From CAXBCP01 sp963974055 (GTDB taxonomy: Bacteria; Pseudomonadota; Alphaproteobacteria; MPNO01; UBA830), in the NCBI GenBank assembly GCA_963974055.1, contig CAXBCP010000028.1:1-58980 (forward strand): DNA of 58,980 bases, given 5' to 3'. The translations under genes and the position numbers were made by a program. Below, piece by piece: positions 11,665-19,482 of the stretch. Position 1 is the first letter of the stretch; each line of letters begins with the position of its first letter. The notes under the pieces are model-generated. The model was not told where the DNA came from. It made no database searches and saw nothing but the letters and a program-made list of their open reading frames with translations.

Positions 11665-12657
11665 ATGACGATCGACATGCACACCCATTTCGTGCCCGCG
11701 GACATGGCGGATGCCCTGCGGCAGCGCCGCGAACCGCCCTGGATCGAGGCGATGCCCGGCGGTGCCGAGCGCATTCATCTGCCCATCGGGGCGCTGGAAT
11801 TCGGTTCCGATTATTCCGATATGGCGGCGCGGATCGATTTCATGGATGCCCGGCAGGTCGACCGGCAGGTTCTGTCCTTTCCCGGCCTGTTCGGGCTCGA
11901 CAGCCTGCCCGCCGATGAATCGGCGCCGCTGCTGGCCCTGTTCAATGACGAGGCCGCCGGACTGTGCCGCGCCCATCCCGATCGTTTCAGCGGGCTTGCC
12001 GCCCTGCCGTTCGCCGATACCGCCCGGGCGGTCGCCGAATTGCGGCGGGGCTGCACCGATCTCGGTCTCGTCGGCGCGATCCTGCCGAACAACGCATTTC
12101 TGACCGTCGCCGAGGCGGAAAAAATGCGGCCCGTGTTCGAGGCGGGGAACGAGCTTGGCGTTCATTTCTTCATTCATCCGGGCCGGCGGCCGGACCAGGT
12201 GCCGAAGGCCGGCGCCGTGGCCGCCTCCCCGTTTGCCGACCTGGCTTTCGCGCGCCAGGCGCTCGACGTGCAGGCCAGCGTCGCGCACGCTACCGCGACA
12301 TTGCTGTTTTCCGATTTTCTCGACGATTACTCCAACGTGACCGTTCACATGGCCAATCTCGGCGGGACATTGCCGATGGTGATCGAACGCATGGAACATG
12401 TCGCCGAAACCCGGGGCATTGAAGGGGACCGGCCGATGAGCCGCACACGGCGCCTGCACGTGGATTGCTCGTCGCTCGGCGCACGGGCGCTTGAACTGGC
12501 GGTGTCGATTTTCGGCGCCGACCGCATCGTCATGGGAACGGACTGCCCGATCTTCAGCACCGACTGGACCCTTGCCGCGATCCGCGATGCGCGTATGGAA
12601 GAATCGGACCGGCAGGCCATTCTTCACGGCAATGCCGAACGCCTGCTGGGAGGGTGA
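11665..12657 (+). CDS. Amidohydrolase-2 family (ACMSD-like) metal-dependent hydrolase/decarboxylase
   Basis: A 330-residue TIM-barrel protein of the amidohydrolase-related family that includes ACMSD, gamma-resorcylate decarboxylase and LigW. The metal ligands can be followed: HTH (His6, His8) at the N-terminus, FIHPG in mid-protein and MGTDCPI near the end with the catalytic Asp. The usual SHGGG segment is replaced by VHMANLGG, which keeps the His. The ATG at 11665 follows AAAAGGAAA. It is first of a probable operon with the LigA and LigB genes (1 base and 3 bases apart), so it may decarboxylate or hydrolyse the ring or the ring-fission product handled by LigAB. Whether it is a decarboxylase or a lactonase-type hydrolase (such as LigI) is not decidable. 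Confidence 0.88.
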   Translation: MTIDMHTHFVPADMADALRQRREPPWIEAMPGGAERIHLPIGALEFGSDYSDMAARIDFMDARQVDRQVLSFPGLFGLDSLPADESAPLLALFNDEAAGLCRAHPDRFSGLAALPFADTARAVAELRRGCTDLGLVGAILPNNAFLTVAEAEKMRPVFEAGNELGVHFFIHPGRRPDQVPKAGAVAASPFADLAFARQALDVQASVAHATATLLFSDFLDDYSNVTVHMANLGGTLPMVIERMEHVAETRGIEGDRPMSRTRRLHVDCSSLGARALELAVSIFGADRIVMGTDCPIFSTDWTLAAIRDARMEESDRQAILHGNAERLLGG

Positions 12658-12658
12658 T

Positions 12659-12961
12659 ATGAGCCTCTATTACGTCCAGAAACTTATCTATCAGCTGAAC
12701 CGCGATGCCGCGACGCGCGAGCGCTTCGAATCCGACATGGACTCGGTGCTCGTGGATTACGACCTGACGGACGAGGAACTGGCGGCGATCCGCCAGCCCG
12801 ATATCGGCCTGTTATATGTCATCGGCGTCAACGGGCAGTTGCTGATGCATTATGCGGCGCTCCGGGGATTCGCCTGGGACGACTATCTTCAGTCGATGCG
12901 CGACGGCGTTGCCGCGCACGGCCCGGTCCGCGCCGGAATTTACGCCATGGTAGGAGACTGA
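12659..12961 (+). CDS. Extradiol dioxygenase LigAB, alpha (LigA-like) subunit
   Basis: A 100-residue all-helical protein matching the small A subunit of LigAB-type class III extradiol dioxygenases. Seen: LNRDAATRERFESDMDSVL, the DYDLTDEELAAI helix-turn, DIGLLYVIGVNGQLLMHY and the C-terminal WDDYL. In LigAB the A subunit covers the active site of the B subunit and helps bind the catechol acid. It begins one base after the amidohydrolase stop with GGGAGGG upstream, and the B-subunit gene follows 3 bases later, so the pair is a translation-coupled complex. The length suits a free A subunit rather than a fused gallate-dioxygenase type. Confidence 0.9.
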   Translation: MSLYYVQKLIYQLNRDAATRERFESDMDSVLVDYDLTDEELAAIRQPDIGLLYVIGVNGQLLMHYAALRGFAWDDYLQSMRDGVAAHGPVRAGIYAMVGD

Positions 12962-12964
12962 ACG

Positions 12965-13786
12965 ATGCCGCTGGTATTTGCAGGCGCATGCAGCCACGCG
13001 CCGGGAATCACCGCCCGCGCCGACCGGGCGGATCCCGCACAGCGCGAACGCCTGCATGAAAGTTTCGACCGCATGCGTCAGGCGATCGAGGCATCCGGCG
13101 CCGAAGCGCTTGTCGTGATCGGCGCGGAACATTTCGCGAATTTCTTCATGAACAACATGCCCGCCTTCTGCATCGGGATGGGCGAGACGTATAGCGGACC
13201 GATAGAGGACGAGGCCTGGCTCGGCATTCAGCGCCACGATGTCCCGGGCGCGCCCGACCTGTCGCGCCGTCTGATCGCCAATATCATGAACGAGGTCGAC
13301 GTCGCCTATGCCGAGGAATGGCAGTTCGATCACGGCATCATGGTGCCGCTGCATTTCCTGACGCCGCGCTACGACATGCCGGTGATCCCGGTGAATATAA
13401 ACTGCCAGGGGCCGCCGCTGACGCCGCTGCACCGTGCCTGGAAATTCGGCAAGGCGCTGCGCGTCGCCTGCGACGCCGCGCCCGAAAAAATCGCCATCGT
13501 CGGGACCGGCGGAATCTCCCACTGGCCGGCAACGCCCGATTCCGGGAAAATCAACGAAGAATGGGACCGGGAATTTCTCGACCGCTTCGTCAATAACCGG
13601 CGCCGCGAACTGCTGTCCTATACGGACGAGGAAACCTATCGCGACGGCGGGCAGGGCGGCTTCGAAATCCGCACCTTTGTTGCCGTTGCGGGGGCGACCG
13701 AAGGCGCGACCGGCGAAATCTGGTTCTACGAGCCGATCCCGACCTTCGCCGTCGGCTGCACGGTCGCTACGATGAACGTGGTCTGA
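12965..13786 (+). CDS. Extradiol ring-cleavage dioxygenase, LigB-like catalytic subunit
   Basis: A 273-residue class III extradiol dioxygenase, the Fe(II) enzyme that opens protocatechuate-like rings beside the hydroxyl pair. By position the iron ligands are His11 (GACSHAPG), His56 (VIGAEHFANF) and Glu234 (GGFEIRTF); the catalytic base is His186 (GTGGISHWP), and His123 (QFDHGIMVPL) is also conserved. This spacing agrees well with LigB of Sphingobium (His12, His61, His195, Glu242). Together with the 100-residue A subunit directly upstream it should form an A2B2 enzyme. The substrate could be protocatechuate, gallate, homoprotocatechuate or a related diol; the CHMI-type isomerase nearby points to a carboxymethyl-substituted one. 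It is convergent with the FAH gene that follows. Confidence 0.92.
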   Translation: MPLVFAGACSHAPGITARADRADPAQRERLHESFDRMRQAIEASGAEALVVIGAEHFANFFMNNMPAFCIGMGETYSGPIEDEAWLGIQRHDVPGAPDLSRRLIANIMNEVDVAYAEEWQFDHGIMVPLHFLTPRYDMPVIPVNINCQGPPLTPLHRAWKFGKALRVACDAAPEKIAIVGTGGISHWPATPDSGKINEEWDREFLDRFVNNRRRELLSYTDEETYRDGGQGGFEIRTFVAVAGATEGATGEIWFYEPIPTFAVGCTVATMNVV

Positions 13787-13789
13787 GTC

Positions 13790-14650
13790 CTAGACCACCT
13801 CGTCGACGATCTCGTTCCGCAGCACGCCGATTCCGGCGGCTTCGACTTCGAGCACGTCCCCCGGTTTCAGCCAGATCGGCGGATCGAACCGCGCCCCCGC
13901 CCCGATCGGCGTTCCGGTGGAAATGATGTCGCCGCGCTTCAGCGTCATGATGGTCGACACGTAGCTGATCAGGTAGGCGAAATCGAACATCAGGCTGGCG
14001 GTGGTGTCGGTCTGGCGGATGTCGCCGTTCACCCGGGTTTCGATATGCATGTCGCCATAGCCGCCGAATTCGTCGGCGGTGACCATCCACGGTCCGATGG
14101 ACCCGGTGCGGTCGAAGTTCTTGCCCTGGGTGACGTTGAATTTGCCGTGGCGCAGCCAGTCGCGGATCGTGCCCTCGTTCAGGCAGGTCAGCGCCGCGAT
14201 ATGACTTTCCGCGGTCTCGCGCGGGATGCGGCGGCCGCCTTCGCCGATGACGATGGCGATTTCGCCTTCATAGTCGAGCTGTTCGGATTCCGGCGGGCGC
14301 ACGATCGGCACGTTATGGCCGACGAACGATCCGGGCACCCGGAAGAACATGCTGGGATAGTCGGGCGTCGGCGTCTTGTCGTTATATTCCGCGTTCCGGT
14401 TGGCGTAATTGACGCCGATGCACAGAATTTTTTCGGGGTTCGCGACCGGGATGCTCAGGGTCACGTCGCCCAGCCCATGATCGCCGTCCGCCGCCGCGGC
14501 GATCGCCGCCGCCTTCGCCTGAAGATCGGGGATAAGCAGGTCCTCCGCAACGTTGGCGCCGTCGATGCGTCCCGCCATATCGATGATCGCATCGTCTTTG
14601 ACGATACCGAAGGACGCCTTCCCATTATTCTCGAACGAGACTATTCTCAT
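13790..14650 (-). CDS. Fumarylacetoacetate hydrolase family protein (HpaG/HpcE-like possible)
   Basis: A 286-residue FAH-superfamily enzyme, the third in this part of the window. Conserved parts are the cap domain start MRIVSFENNGKASFGIV, EKILCIGVNYANRNAEY, the metal site EQLDYEGEIAIVIGEGG, the catalytic region TQGKNFDRTGSIGPWMV and the ending GDIISTGTPIGAG. The last lines fit catechol-pathway hydrolases and the decarboxylase/isomerase HpaG. It stands opposite to LigB (4-base gap at the stops) and divergent from the CHMI-type isomerase gene across about 117 bases. A FAH enzyme plus a CHMI isomerase beside an extradiol dioxygenase is the set seen in homoprotocatechuate degradation. The pathway assignment is inference; the family assignment is firm. 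Confidence 0.9.
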   Translation of the reverse strand: MRIVSFENNGKASFGIVKDDAIIDMAGRIDGANVAEDLLIPDLQAKAAAIAAAADGDHGLGDVTLSIPVANPEKILCIGVNYANRNAEYNDKTPTPDYPSMFFRVPGSFVGHNVPIVRPPESEQLDYEGEIAIVIGEGGRRIPRETAESHIAALTCLNEGTIRDWLRHGKFNVTQGKNFDRTGSIGPWMVTADEFGGYGDMHIETRVNGDIRQTDTTASLMFDFAYLISYVSTIMTLKRGDIISTGTPIGAGARFDPPIWLKPGDVLEVEAAGIGVLRNEIVDEVV

Positions 14651-14767
14651 ATTGTTGACTCCCCATCTAATTCTGGCGGTTTGGCCGGCGATCCGGCATC
14701 ATCGCTCACAATACCGGGCGGCGGGACAGCGGAATACCCTGCCGGGGCATGTTCAACGGAGGAATCG

Positions 14768-15178
14768 ATGCCGCATATGATCGTCGAATATTCGGCGAAT
14801 ATCGAGGACGAGATCGGCACCGGGGTCCTGTTCGCCGAGTTGTGCGATGTCGGTGTCGATACCGGCGTGTTCGCCCGCAGCGGCGTCCGCGTGCGCGGCG
14901 AATGCCGCCCGCGGACCCATATCGCCGACGGTCATCCCGATAACGCCTTCGTCCATACCACACTCCGGGTCGGTCACGGCCGCGACGAAGCGACCCTGAA
15001 GGCGGCGGGCGACAGGATTTACGCCGTCATCTGCGATCACCTGGCGGCGCTGGCGGAAACGCGGGCGCTGAACATTTCCATGGAAATCCAGGAAATACAT
15101 CCGGTTCTGACCTGGAAGAAAAACAACACCCCCGACTGGCTCGACCGGCGGGCGGCCGCCGATCAGGCAGCCGAATAG
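14768..15178 (+). CDS. 5-carboxymethyl-2-hydroxymuconate delta-isomerase-like protein
   Basis: A 136-residue protein of the tautomerase superfamily, CHMI (HpaF/HpcD) branch. After removal of Met the N-terminus is Pro (MPHMIVEYSANIED), the catalytic base of the family. Also visible are the family's VRGE...PRTHIADGH loop and FVHTTLRVGHGRD strand, and the late segment NISMEIQEIHPVLTWKKNN. HpaF isomerises 5-carboxymethyl-2-hydroxymuconate in the homoprotocatechuate meta pathway. The ATG at 14768 has GGAGGA 4-5 bases upstream; the frame is open further 5' but not conserved. It is followed 14 bases later by the dehalogenase-like gene on the same strand, so the two are probably co-transcribed, an unusual and informative neighbour. 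Confidence 0.9.
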   Translation: MPHMIVEYSANIEDEIGTGVLFAELCDVGVDTGVFARSGVRVRGECRPRTHIADGHPDNAFVHTTLRVGHGRDEATLKAAGDRIYAVICDHLAALAETRALNISMEIQEIHPVLTWKKNNTPDWLDRRAAADQAAE

Positions 15179-15192
15179 GCGGAGACATATCC

Positions 15193-17394
15193 ATGCTGCT
15201 ATATCCGGCGTCCCGGAACCGGCCGTTCCATCTCGGCACCTATCCCCTCGAAGTTATTGACCGCGACGAGACGGTGATTGCTGTCGAAAGCGACCGCCCC
15301 AAGGCGGCGGGCAAGGCGGCAGCCAGCGCGACCGGAGAACTTGGCAGGGCGTCCGCCAAGTACCGGGATCTGTTCACCCGCTTCATCGAGGGCGAAGCGG
15401 TCGAGAAAGAAGCGCCGGTGCCGTCCGATCTCGAACGGCGGGCCGTCGATATCAAGGGCTGTGCCTATTTCATGGATGCGAGCCAGGTCGGCATCTGCCG
15501 CATTCCGGACAATGCCTGGCTGGCCGGGGCAGATCCCGTCGACGGGCACGACCATGCGGTGGTGATGCTGTTCGCCCATCCGCGCCTGCCCGATGACGGC
15601 AACCTGGCGCGCGAATGGGTCAATGGCGCGGTCGATACGACCTACGAAATGCGGGCGCTGGAAATTGCGGCCTGTGTGTCCGGCCATATCCGCCAGATGG
15701 GGTTCGACACGCGGATTCATATCGCCGGCGACGAACGGCTCGACAGCGACCGGCTTTCGGTGCTCGCCGGCCTGTGTTTCCGCAACGACGACGGAATAGC
15801 GAACCCGTATATCGACGGCGGTTTCACGGTTGCCGTCGTGTCCACGAACTACATTCTCGCCTGCGATACGCCGCTGGCGGCGGCATCGGCGGCGGCGGCG
15901 CGCAACAAGGCCTACCGGAAAGGGATCAACGGCGCGACATCGGGACGCGAGCGCGCCCGGCGCGAAAAGCGCAAATCCCATGACAGCCGCTATCCGATGG
16001 AACAGGTCAAGCGGATCGACCGGCCGACGACGCTGATTCTCGACGACGAGGTGCCGCGGGTGCCGAAACGGGGGGCGTTTTTCGAACGCGCCCTGCAGGG
16101 CGACCTGGGGGAAAAATCCCAGCGCGAACGTGCCCGGTTCTCGTTCAAGCATCCGCTGGGGATGAGCCTGCTGAAAGTCATCCGCGCCATGGTGCCGCAC
16201 CAGGGGGGCGACGTCGCGGAAGGCGTCGACCAGAGCGCCTATGGCGATCCGGCAGCCAACGCCAAAGCGATCAAGGCGCTGTCCTATTTCCTGGGATCGG
16301 ACCTGACCGGGATCTGCGAAATTCCGCGCTATGCCTGGAATTCCCACAAGGAAGACGGCACGCCGATCGAGATGTATCACAAATACGCCATCGTCATGCT
16401 GATCGACCAGGGCTACGAGACCATGGAAGGCGCCAGCGGCGACGACTGGATGTCCGGCGTCCAGTCCATGCGCGGCTATCTGCGCGGCGCGGAAATCGCC
16501 GGGCTGATGGGCGAGATGATGCGCGGGCTCGGCTTTCCGGCGCGGTCCCAGACCAACGCGGCAAGCGATGTCCTGCATATCCCTCTGGTGCTGTGGGCCG
16601 GTCTCGGCGAGATGAGCCGGATCGGCGAGCTGGTGCTCAACCCGTTCGTCGGCCCGCGCTTCAAGTCGGTCGTGCTGACCACCGACATGCCGCTCGAAGT
16701 CGACAAACCCATCGATTTCGGCCTGCAGACATTCTGCAGTTCCTGTCACAAATGCGACCGCGAATGCCCGTGCGACGCCATTCCCCATGGCGACAAGGTG
16801 ATGTTCAACGGTTACGAGATCTGGAAGCCGGATGTCGAGCGCTGCACCCGCTACCGCCTGACCAATTCGAAGGGATCGGCCTGCGGGCGGTGCATGAAGA
16901 CGTGCCCGCTGAACAAGGTGATCGATCTCGACGGCGCGCTTCTGACCCGGGCGGCGAGCTGGCTCGGCGTCAACGCCATGTTCCTGAAACCGCTGATGGT
17001 GCCGGTGGCGGCCTGGCTCGACGACAAGCTCGGCAACGGCAAGCGTAACCCGCTCAAGAAATGGTGGTTCGATCACGAAATTATCGACGGCGTGACCACC
17101 GATGCCCGGGCGACCAACGAGCGGGATATCGAACCGGGCAAGCCGGTCGATATCGAAGGCCAGAAGATCGCCTATTACCATGCCAACATGATGCCGGCCC
17201 CCGATCAGCCGGGCGCGTTCCCGGTCGACCGCAAGGCGGCGCTGGCCGCGAAATCGGTGCTCGAGACGCCGGATGAAGCCCGCGCCCGTAAGGCGGCGGG
17301 CGGGCCGATCCCGGGGCATTATTTCCCGTCCCCGCCGATCGGCGACGGCGAAATCAGGGAACGGACCATCAGCCCCTACGCCGACGAAAAATGA
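15193..17394 (+). CDS. Reductive dehalogenase-like cobalamin/iron-sulfur protein
   Basis: A 733-residue protein related to reductive dehalogenases (RdhA), B12-dependent enzymes that remove halogens from organic molecules. The RdhA core is recognisable as HIPLVLWAGLGEMSRIGE, NPFVGPRFKSVVLTTDMPL and DKPIDFG, followed by two [4Fe-4S] motifs: Cys515, 518, 521, 525 (CSSCHKCDRECP) and Cys551, 564, 567, 571 (CGRCMKTCP). There is no Tat signal, and no rdhB-type anchor gene adjoins it, so it should be cytoplasmic, like the catabolic type from aerobic bacteria. Residues 88-190 repeat residues 361-460 (YFMDASQVGICRIPDNAW versus YFLGSDLTGICEIPRYAW), matching the known pseudo-duplicated fold of that type. 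No fused reductase domain is present, so an outside electron donor is needed. Related epoxyqueuosine reductase QueG is much shorter. Confidence 0.85.
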   Translation: MLLYPASRNRPFHLGTYPLEVIDRDETVIAVESDRPKAAGKAAASATGELGRASAKYRDLFTRFIEGEAVEKEAPVPSDLERRAVDIKGCAYFMDASQVGICRIPDNAWLAGADPVDGHDHAVVMLFAHPRLPDDGNLAREWVNGAVDTTYEMRALEIAACVSGHIRQMGFDTRIHIAGDERLDSDRLSVLAGLCFRNDDGIANPYIDGGFTVAVVSTNYILACDTPLAAASAAAARNKAYRKGINGATSGRERARREKRKSHDSRYPMEQVKRIDRPTTLILDDEVPRVPKRGAFFERALQGDLGEKSQRERARFSFKHPLGMSLLKVIRAMVPHQGGDVAEGVDQSAYGDPAANAKAIKALSYFLGSDLTGICEIPRYAWNSHKEDGTPIEMYHKYAIVMLIDQGYETMEGASGDDWMSGVQSMRGYLRGAEIAGLMGEMMRGLGFPARSQTNAASDVLHIPLVLWAGLGEMSRIGELVLNPFVGPRFKSVVLTTDMPLEVDKPIDFGLQTFCSSCHKCDRECPCDAIPHGDKVMFNGYEIWKPDVERCTRYRLTNSKGSACGRCMKTCPLNKVIDLDGALLTRAASWLGVNAMFLKPLMVPVAAWLDDKLGNGKRNPLKKWWFDHEIIDGVTTDARATNERDIEPGKPVDIEGQKIAYYHANMMPAPDQPGAFPVDRKAALAAKSVLETPDEARARKAAGGPIPGHYFPSPPIGDGEIRERTISPYADEK

Positions 17395-18365
17395 AAATCT
17401 GCGTCTACGGCGCCGGGTCCATCGGCGGGGTGATCGGCGGGGTTCTGGCGCAGGCCGGGCACGATGTCGGCCTGATCGCGCGCGGCGCGCATCTCGAAGC
17501 CCTGCGTGCCAAAGGCTGTACGGTGGAGACCGGCGGGCAGACATTCACCGTTCGCCCCGATTGCAGCGACGATCCGGCGGATTTCGGCCCCCAGGACTTC
17601 GTCGTGGTGGCGGTCAAGGCGCCGTCCATGCCGTCCGTGGCGGCGGGGATTGCGCCGCTCCTCGGGCCGGAGACGGCGGTGGTGCCCGCCATGAACGGCA
17701 TTCCCTGGTGGTTTTTCGACGGTTTCCCGGACGGCGGTCCCGATATCCGCCTGCCCGCCCTCGATCGCGGCGGGGCGCTGGCCGCCGCGGTGGCGACGGA
17801 CCGGGTGATCGGCTGCGTCGTCCATATGGGTTGCGTTGTGCCGGAACCCGGCTTCGTCCGCCATGTCGCCGATAACCGTCTTATCCTGGGCGAAGCGTCG
17901 GGCGGTGTGTCCGACCGTTTGCAGGCCTTCGCCGCCGCCTTCGACGGCACGACGCTGAACGCGACCGTTACCGAAAACCTGCGCCAGGAAATCTGGCTCA
18001 AGCTGCTCGGCAATTTCAACTTCGCGCCGGTCTCGTCGCTGACCGGGGCGACGAACGGCGAAATCGGCGCCGATCCGATGCTGCGCAAGCTGTGTGCCGA
18101 CCTGTTCGAAGAAGCCGCCGAAGCGGGGCGGCGGATCGGGCTCGACCCTGGCATGACCGCCGATGAACGGACGGCCATGGGCGCCTCGCTCGGGGCGTTC
18201 CGGACGTCCATGCTGCAGGATTTCGACAGGTCCCGCCCGCCCGAAATCGACGCCATCGTCGGCGCGGTCGTCGAAATCGGGCGCGCCACCGGAACGCCGA
18301 TGCCGGTGGCGGAATCGGTACTCGCGCTGGTCGCGCAGAAGGCGCGCGGCCTCGGGCTGTACTAG
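17391..18365 (+). CDS. 2-dehydropantoate 2-reductase (PanE/ApbA) family protein
   Basis: A 324-residue NAD(P)H-dependent oxidoreductase of the ketopantoate reductase family. The N-terminal Rossmann motif is VYGAGSIGGVIG. The middle has VVVAVKAPSM and VVPAMNGIPWWFF; the C-terminal helical domain has the characteristic ENLRQEIWLKLLGNFNFAPVSSLTG block carrying the catalytic Lys region and Asn. Its ATG overlaps the stop of the dehalogenase-like gene (ATGA), so the two are translated together. That suggests a catabolic rather than pantothenate role, for example reducing or oxidising a 2-oxo acid from the same pathway. The end of the gene runs into a small inverted repeat that contributes its TAG stop. 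Confidence 0.9.
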   Translation: MKICVYGAGSIGGVIGGVLAQAGHDVGLIARGAHLEALRAKGCTVETGGQTFTVRPDCSDDPADFGPQDFVVVAVKAPSMPSVAAGIAPLLGPETAVVPAMNGIPWWFFDGFPDGGPDIRLPALDRGGALAAAVATDRVIGCVVHMGCVVPEPGFVRHVADNRLILGEASGGVSDRLQAFAAAFDGTTLNATVTENLRQEIWLKLLGNFNFAPVSSLTGATNGEIGADPMLRKLCADLFEEAAEAGRRIGLDPGMTADERTAMGASLGAFRTSMLQDFDRSRPPEIDAIVGAVVEIGRATGTPMPVAESVLALVAQKARGLGLY

Positions 18366-18394
18366 AGAGTTTCCGCGTTAGCGGAATATGCTCT
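18363..18394. repeat. Dispersed palindromic intergenic element (copy 1)
   Basis: Nested inverted repeat: outer AGAG/CTCT and inner TTCCGC-GTTA-GCGGAA, starting with CTAG. A longer relative lies at 28655-28715 (CTAGAGC ... GTAAGCGG ... GCTCTAG). Both sit between convergent genes and both supply a TAG stop, so they look like a REP-type family that also ends transcription. Confidence 0.6.
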
Positions 18395-18399
18395 GGGTC

Positions 18400-19443
18400 C
18401 TATTTATCGAGCGTGCAGGGCGCGAAGATTTCGCTGAGGTCCAGCTTGCGCGGCGTCAGCCCCTGTTCGAACGAATACTGGGTGATCGCCTCCAGTTCCT
18501 TGCGGTTGGCGACGACGCCGTGCCGGATCAGCGGCGTGGCCAGCGCGCTTTCCGCTTCCGGCGGCAGAAGCCCGGTTTCGATATGGTTGAGGACCATTGC
18601 CATACGTTGCTGGTCGACGTGGTTCGCCGCATCCTCGAACGCCTTGTAGACGTTCAGGACCGCCCAGGGATGTTTCTCCGCGACCTCGCGCTTGATCACC
18701 ATGCCGTGGTTGATCGGATACATGCCGGTCTTTTCGAAATAGCGTTTGCCCTCGGCATGGGGGTCGGGGAAAAGCGGCCGGAAATTGGGATGGTTGTGCA
18801 GGTCGGCCGTGCTGCGGTCGACCAGGTTGCCGCCGGGCAGGTAGAGCAGCGTGGCATCCAGTTCGCCGGCAAGCAGCATTTCGCCCATGTTGGTTTCCGC
18901 GGGAATGCGGTTGACGGTGACGCCTTCGGGCGGCTGGAAACCGGTCGAGCCGCCATGGCTGATATCCGGCGTGCGTTCCATCCAGAATTCCATGTCCTTC
19001 GGTTCGACGCCGAATTCATGCTGCAGCACGCCGCGCGACCACAGGGCGGCGGTCTGCTGGTATTCCGGCACGCCGATGCGCCGGCCGGCGAAGTCTTCCG
19101 GTTTTTCGATGCCTGAATCCTTGCGCACCAGGATCCAGTTCTGAAAGAAATAATGGGTACTGAAGATCGGCAGCCCGACGAACCGGTCGTCGCCCTGCGC
19201 CGTCGCCATCAGCAGGGACGACATCGACATCTCGGATATATCGAATTCGGCGAATTTGAGCTGGCGCCAGAACAGTTCGGACGGATGAAGTTCCAGCGAC
19301 GTCATCTCGATGCCGTCGGCATGGAACATGCCGTCGAGGATCGGCCGTGTCCGAATGTTGGGGGTCAGCCCGGCGCTCAGAGAAATGCCGCCCCCGCCGC
19401 TGCGCCGCCCGCCTTTTACTGTTTCCGGTCCCATGCCCGACAT
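18400..19443 (-). CDS. 4,5-dihydroxyphthalate decarboxylase-like / type 2 periplasmic-binding-fold protein
   Basis: A 347-residue protein with the PBP2 fold typical of the DHPD group: ISLSAGLTPNIRTRPILDG near the start, FWRQLKFAEFDISEMSMSS, DDRFVGLPIFSTHYFFQNW, then RIGVPEYQQTAALWSRGVL. Pht5-type 4,5-dihydroxyphthalate decarboxylases share this pattern. It has no signal peptide (the N-terminus is polar and Gly-rich), so it is more likely a cytoplasmic enzyme than a transport binding protein. The ATG at 19443 has AAGGAAG upstream. It follows the aldolase gene on the same strand by 39 bases, and the VOC gene precedes that, so the three form one unit. The actual reaction is not proven; database labels for this group often say ABC substrate-binding protein. 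Confidence 0.8.
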   Translation of the reverse strand: MSGMGPETVKGGRRSGGGGISLSAGLTPNIRTRPILDGMFHADGIEMTSLELHPSELFWRQLKFAEFDISEMSMSSLLMATAQGDDRFVGLPIFSTHYFFQNWILVRKDSGIEKPEDFAGRRIGVPEYQQTAALWSRGVLQHEFGVEPKDMEFWMERTPDISHGGSTGFQPPEGVTVNRIPAETNMGEMLLAGELDATLLYLPGGNLVDRSTADLHNHPNFRPLFPDPHAEGKRYFEKTGMYPINHGMVIKREVAEKHPWAVLNVYKAFEDAANHVDQQRMAMVLNHIETGLLPPEAESALATPLIRHGVVANRKELEAITQYSFEQGLTPRKLDLSEIFAPCTLDK

Positions 19444-19482
19444 ATTCGACTTCCTTGGTTTTGAGTTTCTGGTATTCGGCTT

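Noticed and set aside
16081..17394. Reading the iron-sulfur protein as epoxyqueuosine reductase QueG
   Set aside because: QueG is about 350-390 residues with a HEAT tail; this protein is 733 residues, lacks the tail and has the RdhA-type core and duplicated N-terminal part.
18400..19443. ABC transporter substrate-binding protein
   Set aside because: No signal peptide and no permease genes nearby; the pattern matches the 4,5-dihydroxyphthalate decarboxylase group better.
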